This document shows, piece by piece, positions 28,131-37,631 of a DNA stretch of 54,665 nt. Position numbers and translations under genes: made by a program. The DNA is from Rhodocyclales bacterium (GTDB lineage Bacteria > Pseudomonadota > Gammaproteobacteria > Burkholderiales > Rhodocyclaceae): contig JACRIZ010000003.1 of assembly GCA_016235765.1 (NCBI GenBank), forward strand, positions 1 to 54,665, in the 5' to 3' direction. Positions within the stretch are counted from its first letter, which is position 1. Each line of letters opens with the position of its first letter. The notes under the pieces are model-generated. The model did no database searches and had not been told where the DNA came from. It worked only from the letters and a program-made list of their open reading frames with translations.

Positions 28131-29471
28131 TTATTGTCTCTCGCGCACCATTGCAGTGCGCGCCACTTCCAGGAAATAGGCCAGCACCAGCAGGCCGGCG
28201 AGCAGCAAGCTGGCCGTCGCGGCCAGCCAGAAACCGGCCGCTCCCCGGGCGGGGCCGAGCAGGTCGGTCAGGCCAAGCAAATAGCCGCCCCCCAGCCCGA
28301 CTCCCCACAGCGAAACGACATAGACGGCCATCGGCACGACGGTGCGCTTGTAGCCGCGCAGGATGTTCACGACCAAAGTCTGCAGCGCGTCCGCCAGGTG
28401 ATAGGCGGCGATGATGAGGATCAATCCTGCCGCCACGGCGCTCACTTCGACGTCCGGCGTGTAGAGCGCGGCGATCTTCTCGGCACCCAGCCACAGGCCG
28501 CAACTCACCAGCAAGGCCACAGCCAGGCCGAGCGCGATGCCGATCAGTCCGGTGCGTCGCGCAGTGGCGGGATCGCCGGCGCCGAGCGCATGGCCGACCA
28601 GCACCAGCGAGGCATGGCCGATCGAGAGCGGAATCATGAACACCAGGATGGTGAGATTCGCGGTCACCTGATGCGCGGCCGACATGGTCGGCCCGAGCCG
28701 GGCGATGAACAGGGCCATGAACGTGAAGGCGGTCACATCGACCAGCAGCGTCAGGCCGATCGGCAGGCCGAGGCGCGCCAGTTCCAGCATCGCCGCCGGC
28801 CGGGGAAAAGTCAGCCGTGACAGTACGCCGAACTCGGCGCAATCCTGTTGCCGCGCGCACCACGACCAGGCAAAGATCGCCGTCAGCCAGGAAATCGTCG
28901 CCGTCGAGGCGGCGCAGCCCGTCGCGCCCATGCCCATCTCGTACATGAACAACGCGTTGAACGGCACCTTGGCGGCGAGCCCCAGCAGGTTGAAGGCCAT
29001 GATGGCGCGCGGCCTGCCGATGCCCGACATGAAGCCGTAGAAGAGGCGGAAGGCCAGGCCCGGCGCAATGCCCCAGGAGATGGCGGCAAGATAGGCGCGC
29101 ACCTTCACTTCCATGGCCGGCGTCAGTTGCGCCAGCAGGATGAAAGGCTCGGGATGGCGCAGCAGCAGGATGCCGGCGGCCGAGAGGAGCAGCGCCAGCC
29201 AGGCGCACTGCCGGACGTCTTCGCCGATTTCCGTGTACCGGCCGGCACCGAAATGCTGCGCCACCGTCGGCGTCAGCGCCATCAACACCCCCATTGCGGT
29301 CATGAACACGGTGATGTAGATCGCGGCGCCCACCCCCACCGCGGCGAGATCGAGCGCCGACAGCCGGCCTGCCATCACGGTGTCGATGACGCCGCTGCCG
29401 ACCACGGCCAGTTGCGCCACCAGCACGGGCCAGGCAAGGTGCACGACGCGGCGGAGGATGGGTTGGCTCAC
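28131..29471 (-). CDS. MATE family multidrug efflux transporter
   Basis: A 446-residue inner-membrane protein with about twelve hydrophobic segments in two homologous halves, matching the NorM-type MATE family. Typical stretches are HLAWPVLVAQLAVVGSGVID, DTVMAGRLSALDLAAVGVG and, in the second half, LARLGLPIGLTLLVDVTAF. MATE pumps export cationic drugs in exchange for sodium or protons. The start is GTG at 29471 with no clear ribosome-binding site. A full-core motif copy runs antisense at 28804-28829, encoding GVLSRLTF on the gene strand. It is divergent from the FAD/Fe-S oxidoreductase (67 bp between starts). Confidence 0.92.
   Translation of the reverse strand: MSQPILRRVVHLAWPVLVAQLAVVGSGVIDTVMAGRLSALDLAAVGVGAAIYITVFMTAMGVLMALTPTVAQHFGAGRYTEIGEDVRQCAWLALLLSAAGILLLRHPEPFILLAQLTPAMEVKVRAYLAAISWGIAPGLAFRLFYGFMSGIGRPRAIMAFNLLGLAAKVPFNALFMYEMGMGATGCAASTATISWLTAIFAWSWCARQQDCAEFGVLSRLTFPRPAAMLELARLGLPIGLTLLVDVTAFTFMALFIARLGPTMSAAHQVTANLTILVFMIPLSIGHASLVLVGHALGAGDPATARRTGLIGIALGLAVALLVSCGLWLGAEKIAALYTPDVEVSAVAAGLILIIAAYHLADALQTLVVNILRGYKRTVVPMAVYVVSLWGVGLGGGYLLGLTDLLGPARGAAGFWLAATASLLLAGLLVLAYFLEVARTAMVRERQ
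28804..28829 (+). repeat. Dispersed bipartite motif, copy 7 (in MATE gene, antisense)
   Basis: Reads GGAAAA, GTCAGCCG, seven bases (TGACAGT), ACGCC. Leader and core are perfect; orientation is opposite to the gene. Confidence 0.9.
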
Positions 29472-29538
29472 GGGATTTGGGGTTATTGCGGTGCAGCGGA
29501 TGCCCTAGAATATCAACCTTTGCCCGTCGCACCGCCCC

Positions 29539-32500
29539 ATGTCCGCACGCCTGCGCGAGATTCCCTACAACTACACCTCGTTCTCCGACCGCGAGATCGT
29601 CATCCGCCTGCTCGGCGACGAGGCCTGGCGGGTACTGGACGAACTGCGCAGCCAGCGCGTCACCGGCCGCTCGGCGCGCATGCTCTACGAGGTGCTGGGC
29701 GACATCTGGGTGGTACGCCGCAACCCCTACCTGGAAGACGACCTGCTCGCCAACCGCGAGCGGCGCGCCGCGCTGATCGGCGCGCTGCGCCATCGCCTGA
29801 GCGAGATCGAGAAGCGCCGCGCCGGCAACGATGCGGTCGCCAAGCTGCTGGTTGCCGCCCATCAGGCGGTGGCGAGCTTCGAGCGCTGGTTCGACGAAAC
29901 CGAGGTATTGCGCAACAGGGTCAAAAAGCTGCTGTGCCGCCACACCCGTTGCGACAACATCGCCTTCGACGGCCTGGCCCGCGTCTCGCACGTCACCGAC
30001 GCCACCGACTGGCGCGTCGAGTATCCCTTCGTGGTGCTCAACCCGGATACCGAGGCCGAAATCGCGCCGCTGGTGCGCGGCCTGATCGAGCTGGGCCTGA
30101 CCATCATCCCGCGCGGCGGCGGCACCGGCTACACCGGCGGCGCCGTGCCGCTGACGCCCAAGTCGGCGGTGATCAACACCGAGAAGCTGCTCGACATGGG
30201 CGCGGTCGAGGAACGCGTGCTGCCGGGCGTCGACCATCCCTACGCGACCATCCGCACCGGCGTCGGCGTCGTCACGCGCCGCGTGATGGACCGCGCCGAC
30301 GAGGCCGGCCTGGTGTTCGCCTGCGACCCGACTTCCGCGGACGCCTCCTGCATCGGCGGCAACATCGCCATGAACGCGGGCGGCAAGAAGGCCGTGCTGT
30401 GGGGCACGGCGCTCGACAACCTCGCCTCGTGGAAGATGGTCACCCCCGCAGGCAAGTGGCTGGAGATCGAACGCATCGGCCACAACCTCGGCAAGATCCA
30501 CGACCAGGAAACCGCGACCTTCCGCCTCAAGCATCTCGACGATGCGGGCCACCCGGTCGCCGAGGAATTCCTCTCCATCCCCGGCCGGACTTTCCGCAAG
30601 GCCGGCCTCGGCAAGGACGTCACCGACAAGTTCCTCGCCGGCCTGCCCGGCGTGCAGAAGGAAGGCTGCGACGGCATCATCACCTCGGCGGTGTGGATCC
30701 TGCACAAGCTGCCGCCGGTGGTACGCACCGTCTGCTTGGAATTCTTCGGCCAGGTGCGCGACGCCGTGCCGGCCATTGTCGAAATCACCGAATTCCTCAA
30801 GGCGCGTCCGGGCGGCGCCATCCTGGCGGGTCTCGAACACCTCGACGAACGCTACGTGAAGGCGGTCGGCTACGCGACCAAGGCCAAGCGGCATGGCCGG
30901 CCGAAGATGGTGCTAATCGGCGACATCGTCGGCAACGACGAAGCTGCCGTTATGCGCGCCACCTCGGAAGTGGTACGCATGGCCAACTCGCGTTCCGGCG
31001 AAGGCTTCATCGCCGTTTCCGCCGAGGCGCGCAAGAAGTTCTGGCTCGACCGCGCGCGCACTGCCGCGATCTCCAAGCACACCAACGCCTTCAAGGTGAA
31101 CGAGGACGTGGTAATCCCGCTGCCGCGCATGGGCGACTACTGCGACGGCATCGAGCGCATCAACATCGAACTCTCGATCGCCAACAAGCTGGCGCTGTGC
31201 GATGCGTTTACCGAGTTCCTGCAGGGCGACCTGCCGCTGCACCTGGGCGACGCATCTCTCGACAAGGAGGAGTTGCTCGGCGACCGCCGCAACCAGGCGC
31301 TGGCTACCGTCGCCGAAGTGCGTGCCCGCTGGCAGACGCTGCTCGACTACCTCGATGCGCCCTTCCCGCCGCCCGAACCCGCGCCGCTGCCGCGCTGCTG
31401 GCACCCGTTGCCGGTGCCGCAGCGCAAACTGCCGCTCAAGGCCTGGCATCCGGTCGCCAACAGCGTCTTCCACAAGCTGCAGGACTACTCGGTGCGCGTC
31501 TCCTGGAAGGCGGAACTGAAGCCGCTGCTGGAAACGATCTTCGACGGCAACGTCTATCGGCCGGTGCTGGAACGCATCGAGGCGCTGCACGCCGAAGTGC
31601 TGCGCGGCCGCATCTTCGTCGCCCTGCACATGCACGCCGGCGACGGCAACGTGCATACCAACATCCCGGTGAACTCGGACCGCTACGACATGCTGCAGAC
31701 CGCCTACCAGGCGGTCGAGCGCATCATGCACCTGGCGCGCGATCTGGGCGGCGTGATCTCGGGCGAGCACGGCATCGGCATCACCAAGCTGGAGTTCCTG
31801 CGCGAGGACGAGATCCGCCCGTTCCGCGAATACAAGCGGAAGATCGACCCCGAGGGCCGCTTCAACAAGGGCAAGCTGCTGGCGAATGCGGATTTGCGCA
31901 ACGCCTACACGCCCTCGTTCGCGCTGCTGGGCGTCGAGTCGCTGATCATGGAGCAGTCGGCCATCGGCTCGATCTCGTCCCTGGTCAAGGATTGCCTGCG
32001 CTGCGGCAAGTGCAAGCCGGTCTGCTCGACCCATGTGCCGCGTGCCAACCTGCTCTACTCGCCGCGCAACAAGATCCTCGGCACCGGCCTGCTGATCGAG
32101 GCCTTCCTCTACGAGGAACAGACGCGGCGGGGCGTCAGCCTGCAGCACTTCGACGAATTCTCGGACATCGGCGACCACTGCACGGTCTGCCATCGCTGCG
32201 TCAAGCCCTGCCCGGTCGACATCGACTTCGGCGACGTCTCGATCGCCATGCGCAACTTCCTGAGGAGCCAGGGCAAGAAGAAGGTTGCCATCGGCACCAA
32301 GGCGGCGATGATGTTCCTCAACGCCAAGGACCCGGCCACCATCAAGCTGATGCGCGCCGGCATGATCGTCCTCGGCTACAAGGCGCAGCAGCTCGGCCAC
32401 AAGTTCGCCAAGTCGCTCGGCCTGATCCAGGACAGCACCCGCCATCCGCCGGCCACGCTGGGCCGGCCCGGCGTCAAGGCGCAGGTGATCCACTTCCTCA

Positions 32501-33402
32501 ACAAGCCGATGCCGGCCAAGGTGCCCAGCCGCACCTCGCGCGCGCTGCTCGACATCGAGGACAACACGCTGATCCCGGTGATCCGCAATCCGCGGAAGAC
32601 CCGCGACGATTCCGATGCGGTTTTCTACTTCCCCGGCTGCGGTTCCGAGCGGCTCTTCTCGCAGGTCGGCATCGCCACGCAGGCCATGCTCTGGCATGTC
32701 GGCGCCACCACGGTGCTGCCGCCGGGCTACCTGTGCTGCGGCTATCCGCAAACCTCGGGCGGCAACGAGGACGTCGGCCAGGCGATCACCATGCAGAACC
32801 GGGTGCTGTTCCACCGTGTCGCCAACACGCTCAACTACCTCGACATCCGCACCGTCATCGTCTCCTGCGGCACCTGCCTCGACCAGCTCGAGAAGTACCA
32901 GTTCGACAAGATCTTTCCCGGCTGCCGGCTGCTCGACATCCACGAATACCTGATGGAAAAGGGCATCAGGCTGGACGGCCTGCAGGGCACGCAATACCTG
33001 TACCACGATCCCTGCCACACGCCGATGAAGGCGCACAACGGCACCAAAGTCGCGAGCGCGCTGATGGGCAAGCAAGTCCTGCTGTCCGACCGTTGCTGCG
33101 GCGAGGCGGGCACCCTGGCGGTCTCGCGTCCGGACGTGTCCACACAGGTGCGCTTCCGCAAGCAGCAGGAAATCGAGGCCGGGCTCGCTGCTCTCGGCGA
33201 AGTCAGCCGGGGCGGCACGCCGGCCAAGATCCTGACCAGTTGCCCGTCCTGCCTGCAAGGACTCGCCCGCTACCGCGAGGACGTCGGCGTCGAGGCGGAA
33301 TACATCGTGGTCGAACTGGCCCGAAGCATCCTGGGCCCCGACTGGCAGGAGAACTACGTCGGCGCCGCCAATTCGGGCGGCATCGAACGGGTGTTGCTCT
33401 AG
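29539..33402 (+). CDS. Large FAD/FMN-binding Fe-S oxidoreductase (DUF3683, GlcD-GlcF fusion type)
   Basis: A 1287-residue multidomain protein. An N-terminal DUF3683 region (about 1-130) is followed by an FAD-binding type 4 domain with [17 protein letters not shown] near residue 190 and the FAD-oxidase C-terminal domain ([17 protein letters not shown]). Next come two 4Fe-4S ferredoxin clusters ([25 protein letters not shown]) and two cysteine-rich CCG domains ([21 protein letters not shown]). The layout equals glycolate/D-lactate dehydrogenase GlcD plus GlcF in one chain. It probably oxidises a 2-hydroxyacid and passes electrons to the quinone pool; the substrate is not known. It is monocistronic. 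A motif copy lies near the C-terminus. Confidence 0.92.
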   Translation: MSARLREIPYNYTSFSDREIVIRLLGDEAWRVLDELRSQRVTGRSARMLYEVLGDIWVVRRNPYLEDDLLANRERRAALIGALRHRLSEIEKRRAGNDAVAKLLVAAHQAVASFERWFDETEVLRNRVKKLLCRHTRCDNIAFDGLARVSHVTDATDWRVEYPFVVLNPDTEAEIAPLVRGLIELGLTIIPRGGGTGYTGGAVPLTPKSAVINTEKLLDMGAVEERVLPGVDHPYATIRTGVGVVTRRVMDRADEAGLVFACDPTSADASCIGGNIAMNAGGKKAVLWGTALDNLASWKMVTPAGKWLEIERIGHNLGKIHDQETATFRLKHLDDAGHPVAEEFLSIPGRTFRKAGLGKDVTDKFLAGLPGVQKEGCDGIITSAVWILHKLPPVVRTVCLEFFGQVRDAVPAIVEITEFLKARPGGAILAGLEHLDERYVKAVGYATKAKRHGRPKMVLIGDIVGNDEAAVMRATSEVVRMANSRSGEGFIAVSAEARKKFWLDRARTAAISKHTNAFKVNEDVVIPLPRMGDYCDGIERINIELSIANKLALCDAFTEFLQGDLPLHLGDASLDKEELLGDRRNQALATVAEVRARWQTLLDYLDAPFPPPEPAPLPRCWHPLPVPQRKLPLKAWHPVANSVFHKLQDYSVRVSWKAELKPLLETIFDGNVYRPVLERIEALHAEVLRGRIFVALHMHAGDGNVHTNIPVNSDRYDMLQTAYQAVERIMHLARDLGGVISGEHGIGITKLEFLREDEIRPFREYKRKIDPEGRFNKGKLLANADLRNAYTPSFALLGVESLIMEQSAIGSISSLVKDCLRCGKCKPVCSTHVPRANLLYSPRNKILGTGLLIEAFLYEEQTRRGVSLQHFDEFSDIGDHCTVCHRCVKPCPVDIDFGDVSIAMRNFLRSQGKKKVAIGTKAAMMFLNAKDPATIKLMRAGMIVLGYKAQQLGHKFAKSLGLIQDSTRHPPATLGRPGVKAQVIHFLNKPMPAKVPSRTSRALLDIEDNTLIPVIRNPRKTRDDSDAVFYFPGCGSERLFSQVGIATQAMLWHVGATTVLPPGYLCCGYPQTSGGNEDVGQAITMQNRVLFHRVANTLNYLDIRTVIVSCGTCLDQLEKYQFDKIFPGCRLLDIHEYLMEKGIRLDGLQGTQYLYHDPCHTPMKAHNGTKVASALMGKQVLLSDRCCGEAGTLAVSRPDVSTQVRFRKQQEIEAGLAALGEVSRGGTPAKILTSCPSCLQGLARYREDVGVEAEYIVVELARSILGPDWQENYVGAANSGGIERVLL
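33196..33221 (+). repeat. Dispersed bipartite motif, copy 8 (in FAD/Fe-S oxidoreductase, sense)
   Basis: Reads GGCGAA, GTCAGCCG, seven bases (GGGCGGC), ACGCC. All core bases match; the leader is less A-rich. It encodes [10 protein letters not shown]. Confidence 0.82.
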
Positions 33403-33411
33403 CAAACGCGG

Positions 33412-33621
33412 CTAGTCCTCGCTGGCGCCATTGGTGAAGCGCGCACCGCGTGCCGCCGCTGCCAGCCGCTCCAGTTCGTGTTCGTCGCGGCAATAGTCGT
33501 GGTATGTGGCTTGGACATTGCAGCGCTCGTCGCAATAGACGCACCGCCCCGGCGCCGGGGTGCGGAGATCCGCCACCTGGTTCGTCGTCGGGGCGACGCT
33601 CGTGGAATCAGTGGTCGTCAT
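33412..33621 (-). CDS. Small putative zinc-binding protein
   Basis: A protein of 69 residues with a disordered Thr/Ala N-terminus and a compact cysteine-rich core, GRCVYCDERCNVQATYHDYC followed by RDEHE. Cys27, Cys30, Cys44 and His48 are spaced like a small zinc knuckle or treble clef. I cannot name the family. GGAG lies seven bases before the ATG. Its start overlaps the stop of the 26-codon frame upstream, so it is probably the last gene of the DUF2844-DUF3443 transcript. Confidence 0.6.
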   Translation of the reverse strand: MTTTDSTSVAPTTNQVADLRTPAPGRCVYCDERCNVQATYHDYCRDEHELERLAAAARGARFTNGASED

Positions 33622-33688
33622 TCAAGGGCTCCAGCGAATAGCCGTTGATGATGCAATTCTCGATGGGGAACAACTGCGACAATTTCAT
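33608..33688 (-). CDS. Putative 26-residue peptide
   Basis: A very short frame encoding MKLSQLFPIENCIINGYSLE plus six residues. It is listed because a strong GGAGG ribosome-binding site sits six bases before the ATG and because its end overlaps the start of the 69-residue gene by 14 bases, as in coupled genes. It begins 83 bases after the DUF3443 stop. It could be a leader peptide that only couples translation. No family is recognised. Confidence 0.4.
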   Translation of the reverse strand: MKLSQLFPIENCIINGYSLEPLNDDH

Positions 33689-33771
33689 TGCCCGCCTCCA
33701 CGGTTGTCGTGACGCAGGCATCGTAAAGATCGTAGATGTCAGCTTGCGAAAGAGACGATTGCAGAACCGAG

Positions 33772-34998
33772 TCAATAGGCCACGAACGGCCCTGGGTTGC
33801 CGGAAATCGTGTTGCCGTAGATGCCGAAATAGACCCGTCGACCATAGAAGAACGGCATGCCCCAGTCGAACTGCGACGGCACGCTTCCCCAGGGCGCGCC
33901 AAGGTTGTTGAATGCGGCATTTCCGGTCGCGAACAACGCATTCGCGTTGGCGATGTCGAATGAGACTGCGGCTTGCGTGCCGCCCGTTGCGGCCTGGAGT
34001 GTTGCCGTCCGACTTACCGTCGCGGCCGGACAGAACCAACCGGAGGTGCATTCCGTGATCGTCGCATCGTCAAAGAACAGGCCGTTCGAGCCGCTGTCGA
34101 TAAACGCGGAAAGCGTGTTCCCACCGTAAATGGTCCTCAAGTTCCCTTGTAAGTCTAGGCCGAGAACCGTAGCCGATCCCAGCGTGTTGTTGCCGCGTGT
34201 GCCAATGCCGAACGTTAGCGATCCGGAGACCGTCGCCGCGCCCGTGGCCGATACCGACGGCATATCGAGAATTACGCCATTGTTGTCGGACAACAAAGCT
34301 GCCACGGGGTTGCTCACGCTATCGCTCGCGTTTACCAACTGAAGGCTACAGGTACTACCCGTACAGGTGTAGTAGTCGCCGAGGTCTTCAGCGAACGTGC
34401 CAATGCCAAGAATGCCATTGGCGCCCAATCGTCTTACGGACCCCATGTCGGCGCCGTAATCGCTGCAGGTGCTCGGCACCACCGGCGCCTCCGTATCGGC
34501 AACAATCTGGATTGGCAGTGAACTTGCGGTCAGGCCACCCAGTTTCACGTCGGCGAGCCGGACATTGCCCCACATGTAACCTGAGACGAAGGCCACGCAT
34601 TCACTGAGCGGGCGGCCGCTGCCATCGGTCTTCTTGGGCAGGGTCGGCGTCGTACCCAAGGCCGACGAAAAGACACGCAAGCCGTAGGAAGCCGTATCGA
34701 CCAGGACGTAGCCGATTGTCTTGCAGTCGGTACTGCTGCCCGGAGCGCAGATCGTTACGTCCACATAAGGCATATTGCCAGTCGTCACGAGGCCGCAACT
34801 GGTCACAGTCACTGGAAGCACATTGTCCGAACCTGAAACCGCGCCGCTTGCCAAGCCGCAGGAGTCGGTATTGGCGCTGACTGGACTGCTCACCGACTTG
34901 TCGCCGCCACCGCCACCACCACCGCCACCGCCACCGCAACCTGCGAGCGCCAACGTGACGGAAACCAGGACAGCCGGTGGAACGGCAAGAGCTTTCAT
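33772..34998 (-). CDS. DUF3443 lipoprotein with aspartic-protease-like motifs
   Basis: A 408-residue secreted lipoprotein: signal peptide, lipobox LALAGC, then an 11-glycine linker. The mature protein resembles the DUF3443 family known from Burkholderia and relatives. It has two lobes, each with a hydrophobic strand ending in an Asp motif: YVLVDTASYGLRVFSS near residue 102 and SAFIDSGSNGLFFDD near residue 302. This spacing resembles the D-T/S-G pairs of pepsin-like proteases, but the first lobe has Ala in place of Gly. Many Cys residues suggest disulfides. It lies three bases after the DUF2844 gene, its usual partner. Confidence 0.82.
   Translation of the reverse strand: MKALAVPPAVLVSVTLALAGCGGGGGGGGGGGDKSVSSPVSANTDSCGLASGAVSGSDNVLPVTVTSCGLVTTGNMPYVDVTICAPGSSTDCKTIGYVLVDTASYGLRVFSSALGTTPTLPKKTDGSGRPLSECVAFVSGYMWGNVRLADVKLGGLTASSLPIQIVADTEAPVVPSTCSDYGADMGSVRRLGANGILGIGTFAEDLGDYYTCTGSTCSLQLVNASDSVSNPVAALLSDNNGVILDMPSVSATGAATVSGSLTFGIGTRGNNTLGSATVLGLDLQGNLRTIYGGNTLSAFIDSGSNGLFFDDATITECTSGWFCPAATVSRTATLQAATGGTQAAVSFDIANANALFATGNAAFNNLGAPWGSVPSQFDWGMPFFYGRRVYFGIYGNTISGNPGPFVAY
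34903..34935. repeat. Glycine-codon microsatellite (11 codons)
   Basis: Eleven consecutive GGC/GGT codons on the minus strand follow the lipobox cysteine of the DUF3443 lipoprotein. The tract is a low-complexity linker and could vary in length by slippage without leaving frame. Confidence 0.8.
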
Positions 34999-35001
34999 GG
35001 C

Positions 35002-35445
35002 TTACTTGATCTCATTCGTCGAAAAGCCCGCGGGCACGCGCTGGGGCAGGTAGGCACGGCCATGGAAAGCGCGCGGGTGCCCGCCGGACTGTACTACCAG
35101 GTCGGAGCGATCGATGGCTATCGGACGACGCCCCGGCGGACGTGATGCCGCTTCGTCCCGATAGGACTCGAAATATGCGCCCAGCAGGCGCTGCAAGTTG
35201 GGCATGCGCGGACCGGACCAGGCGACGGCAAATACCTCTCCCGTGGGCAGGAGGTACTCCCGAACGGTCGTCCCGTCCTCGGTCTCAGTCTCCTGCACCG
35301 AATACCCGGCAGGCGTTGTGGATTGACGCATTGCCTCTATTCCGACCGGGCCGGGCTCATCACCCCGCATCGGCCTGCCGCCGAGCTCCGCATGCAAGTC
35401 CGTGGATGCTGCCAGCAGCACCAGCAGCCAATGCGCAGTCTTCAT
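35002..35445 (-). CDS. DUF2844 exported protein
   Basis: A protein of 147 residues with a short signal peptide (HWLLVLLAASTDLHAELGG). The mature domain fits DUF2844: YSVQETETEDGTTVREYLLP, GEVFAVAWSGPRMPNLQRLL and the closing RSDLVVQSGGHPRAFHGRAY. The family is found mostly in betaproteobacteria next to DUF3443, as here, where only three bases separate the two genes. The function of the pair is unknown; both are exported and may form one envelope system. Confidence 0.82.
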   Translation of the reverse strand: MKTAHWLLVLLAASTDLHAELGGRPMRGDEPGPVGIEAMRQSTTPAGYSVQETETEDGTTVREYLLPTGEVFAVAWSGPRMPNLQRLLGAYFESYRDEAASRPPGRRPIAIDRSDLVVQSGGHPRAFHGRAYLPQRVPAGFSTNEIK

Positions 35446-35495
35446 TTCAGGCCTCCAGAACTGCTATTGGATCATTTTGCGATTATGACGGGTGA

Positions 35496-35515
35496 GGGCG
35501 AATTATAGTTCGCCC
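35496..35515. promoter_or_regulatory. Inverted repeat upstream of the HIT gene
   Basis: GGGCGAA and TTCGCCC, seven bases each, flank a six-base AT-rich loop (TTATAG). There is no T-run on either side. It lies between the divergent DUF2844 and HIT genes and could be an operator. Confidence 0.4.
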
Positions 35516-35561
35516 GTTGCCGACACGCACCACACGGGTTTCCTTGGGTTATCCTTGGACC

Positions 35562-35999
35562 ATGCAAGACTGTCCTCTTTGTCTGGCGCCGGGTGGCGAA
35601 ATCGTTTGGCAGGATGGTCTCTGTCGCGTCATCCGCGTCGACGCTGCCGACGGTGCCGCCTTCCCGGGCTATTGCCGGGTGGTTTGGCGCGCCCACGTTG
35701 CCGAAATGACCGACCTCGACCCCGGCAGCCGACGACACCTCATGAACGTCGTGTACGCGGTCGAGGCAGCGTTGCGCACCCTGCTGGCGCCGGACAAGAT
35801 CAATCTGGCTGCACTGGGCAACATGGTGCCGCACCTGCACTGGCACGTGATTCCTCGCTGGCGCGACGACAGCCATTTCCCGGCGGCCATCTGGGCCCCG
35901 GCCGAGAGGTCAGTCGTGGCAATGCGCCAGCCGCCGACCACCCAGGCGTTGGCGACCGCAATTGCCGCCGCGCTGACCGAAGAGGAGAGCGGCGCGTGA
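35562..35999 (+). CDS. HIT family hydrolase
   Basis: A 145-residue histidine-triad protein. The triad motif is NMVPHLHWHVIPRW (H-L-H-W-H), the catalytic site for hydrolysing nucleoside phosphoramidates or dinucleotide polyphosphates. An N-terminal C-P-L-C motif (QDCPLCLAPGGEIVW) is typical of this bacterial branch and may bind zinc. The ATG at 35562 is used. The next gene begins with GTG overlapping its stop (GTGA), coupling it to the first of two paralogous proteins. Confidence 0.9.
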   Translation: MQDCPLCLAPGGEIVWQDGLCRVIRVDAADGAAFPGYCRVVWRAHVAEMTDLDPGSRRHLMNVVYAVEAALRTLLAPDKINLAALGNMVPHLHWHVIPRWRDDSHFPAAIWAPAERSVVAMRQPPTTQALATAIAAALTEEESGA

Positions 36000-37612
36000 C
36001 CGCCAGCGATCTGCAACCCGCCTTCCTGACCGCCGACCAGTGCCGCCAGTGGATGGCCGCGACGCCGCTGGGCAATTCGGTCCAGGCGTTGGCGCACCTG
36101 CTGCGCCAGTTGAACCTGCTCAATCGCAACAACGTCCATCCGGTGGAACGCCTGGCGATCCTCGAGGTCCTGCGCAAGCCGATCCTGCAGGCCCAGGAGG
36201 AAGGTGCCAAGCGCTTCCTCGGCAAGCCGCTGCCCTTGGTGCCGCCGGAACAGGCGGCCTTCGATTCCGCGCAAGCCGTCTGGCAGGGGCTGTTGAAGGG
36301 CTATGGGCGCTGCATCGAAGTCGAGATGGTGCATGCCGCAACCGGCAACCCGCGGCTGGCCCTGCTGTTCCAGCGCGCCTTGGCAACGCTCGCCGCGGCG
36401 CAGATCGACATCTACCGGGCTGGTTTCGAGCCGTCGGCCGAACACTGGCTGGCGTTGCACAAGCTCTTTGCGACCGCCGAGCATGCCGGCATCGTTGACA
36501 CCGAAGTCGAGGATGCGGTCCGGCAGGGCAGGACGCCTTCTTCGCCGCGCGCCGTCTACGCCGAAGTCATGCTGCTTCATGCCACCAGCCCGCACGAGCT
36601 TTCCTCCCGCCACCTGGCCTGGGTGGCTCGCTGGGCGCGGCGCTGGGCGCGCAAGGTCCGGATCGTCGCCTCGACGCCGGCACTGGACGGCGAAACCGTA
36701 CCGCTCAACATCGACCTCGCAGCCGGGCGGGCCGCCGGTTACCGGCTGGTCGAGGGCCCCAACGCCCGCTGGCTCGACACCAGCGAGGTCAGACGCAGCC
36801 TCAAGAAACGCCTCAGCCAGTTGGAAAAGGGCACACCACCTGCCGAGCTGCAGCTCGGCGAGGACTGCACCCAGCCCGCCTGCGGCCAGGTGCTCAAGCA
36901 CGTCTATCAGCGCTGGTGCCGGGGCGGCATCAATCGCAAGCACGAGCGAACCGCCACCGACGCGACCTGTGCCGTCGTCATCGGGGTGGAAGGCATCTAC
37001 TACCACCTGGCCGGCGAACAGCCGTTCCGGCAACCCGGCTACACCGACGACGAGGCACTGCGCCGCGAGCGGGACGAAATGGCCACCTTCGGCCGCATCG
37101 CGCCGCGCAGCCTGGGCGCGCTCGGCCAGCAGCAGAGCTTTCGCGCCGAGGACTGGAACGTCGTCGAGGAATGGCAGATGCTCGACGACTCTGCGACCGG
37201 CATCCATGCCGCCCACCCCCTGAGCGACATCCTCGAGCGCGTCAGCCAGCGCCAACTGGTTGCCGTGCGGCCGCCGGCGGCCGCTGCCTTCCTGATCGGC
37301 AACTTGCGCTGGACCATGGTCACCGGGGATGCCCGCCTGCATGTCGGCATCATGATCCTGCCCGGCCGGCCCGAGGCCATCGCCCTGCGGGCCGTCGAGT
37401 TGTCCGGCGTGCGCGAGCCTTATCGCCCGGGTTTCCTGCTGCCCGCGGTTCCGGCGGTCGGCTCGGCCGCCAGCATCATCACCCCGCCCGGAACCTTCCG
37501 TGCCGGACGCATGCTCGAGCTGTCCGGCGGCCCGTTGCCGCGGGTTCGCCTGACCCACCTGATCGACCGCGGCATCGATTTCGACCGCGTCGGCTTCGAA
37601 CCGCTAGCCTGA
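35996..37612 (+). CDS. Large unknown protein, PilZ-like C-terminus (paralogue 1)
   Basis: A 538-residue soluble protein without signal or membrane segments. The N-terminal half is helical. The middle holds LGEDCTQPACGQVLKHVYQRW and then VIGVEGIYYHLAG. The C-terminal part (about 410-538) is beta-rich, with RQLVAVRPPAAAAFLIGNLRW and LHVGIMILPGRPEAIALRAV, resembling the strands of a PilZ domain, although the classical RxxxR box is not clear. The next gene is a paralogue sharing these landmarks. A cyclic-di-GMP-related role is only a guess. It is coupled to the HIT gene by a GTGA overlap. Confidence 0.68.
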   Translation: MTASDLQPAFLTADQCRQWMAATPLGNSVQALAHLLRQLNLLNRNNVHPVERLAILEVLRKPILQAQEEGAKRFLGKPLPLVPPEQAAFDSAQAVWQGLLKGYGRCIEVEMVHAATGNPRLALLFQRALATLAAAQIDIYRAGFEPSAEHWLALHKLFATAEHAGIVDTEVEDAVRQGRTPSSPRAVYAEVMLLHATSPHELSSRHLAWVARWARRWARKVRIVASTPALDGETVPLNIDLAAGRAAGYRLVEGPNARWLDTSEVRRSLKKRLSQLEKGTPPAELQLGEDCTQPACGQVLKHVYQRWCRGGINRKHERTATDATCAVVIGVEGIYYHLAGEQPFRQPGYTDDEALRRERDEMATFGRIAPRSLGALGQQQSFRAEDWNVVEEWQMLDDSATGIHAAHPLSDILERVSQRQLVAVRPPAAAAFLIGNLRWTMVTGDARLHVGIMILPGRPEAIALRAVELSGVREPYRPGFLLPAVPAVGSAASIITPPGTFRAGRMLELSGGPLPRVRLTHLIDRGIDFDRVGFEPLA

Positions 37613-37631
37613 TTCCTGAGACAATCGTGCG

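Noticed and set aside
28848-33437. Open frame of 1529 codons on the plus strand, shifted against the FAD/Fe-S oxidoreductase
   Set aside because: It is the wrong frame of a gene whose domains and motifs are all in the other frame; its translation is Arg/Pro-rich.
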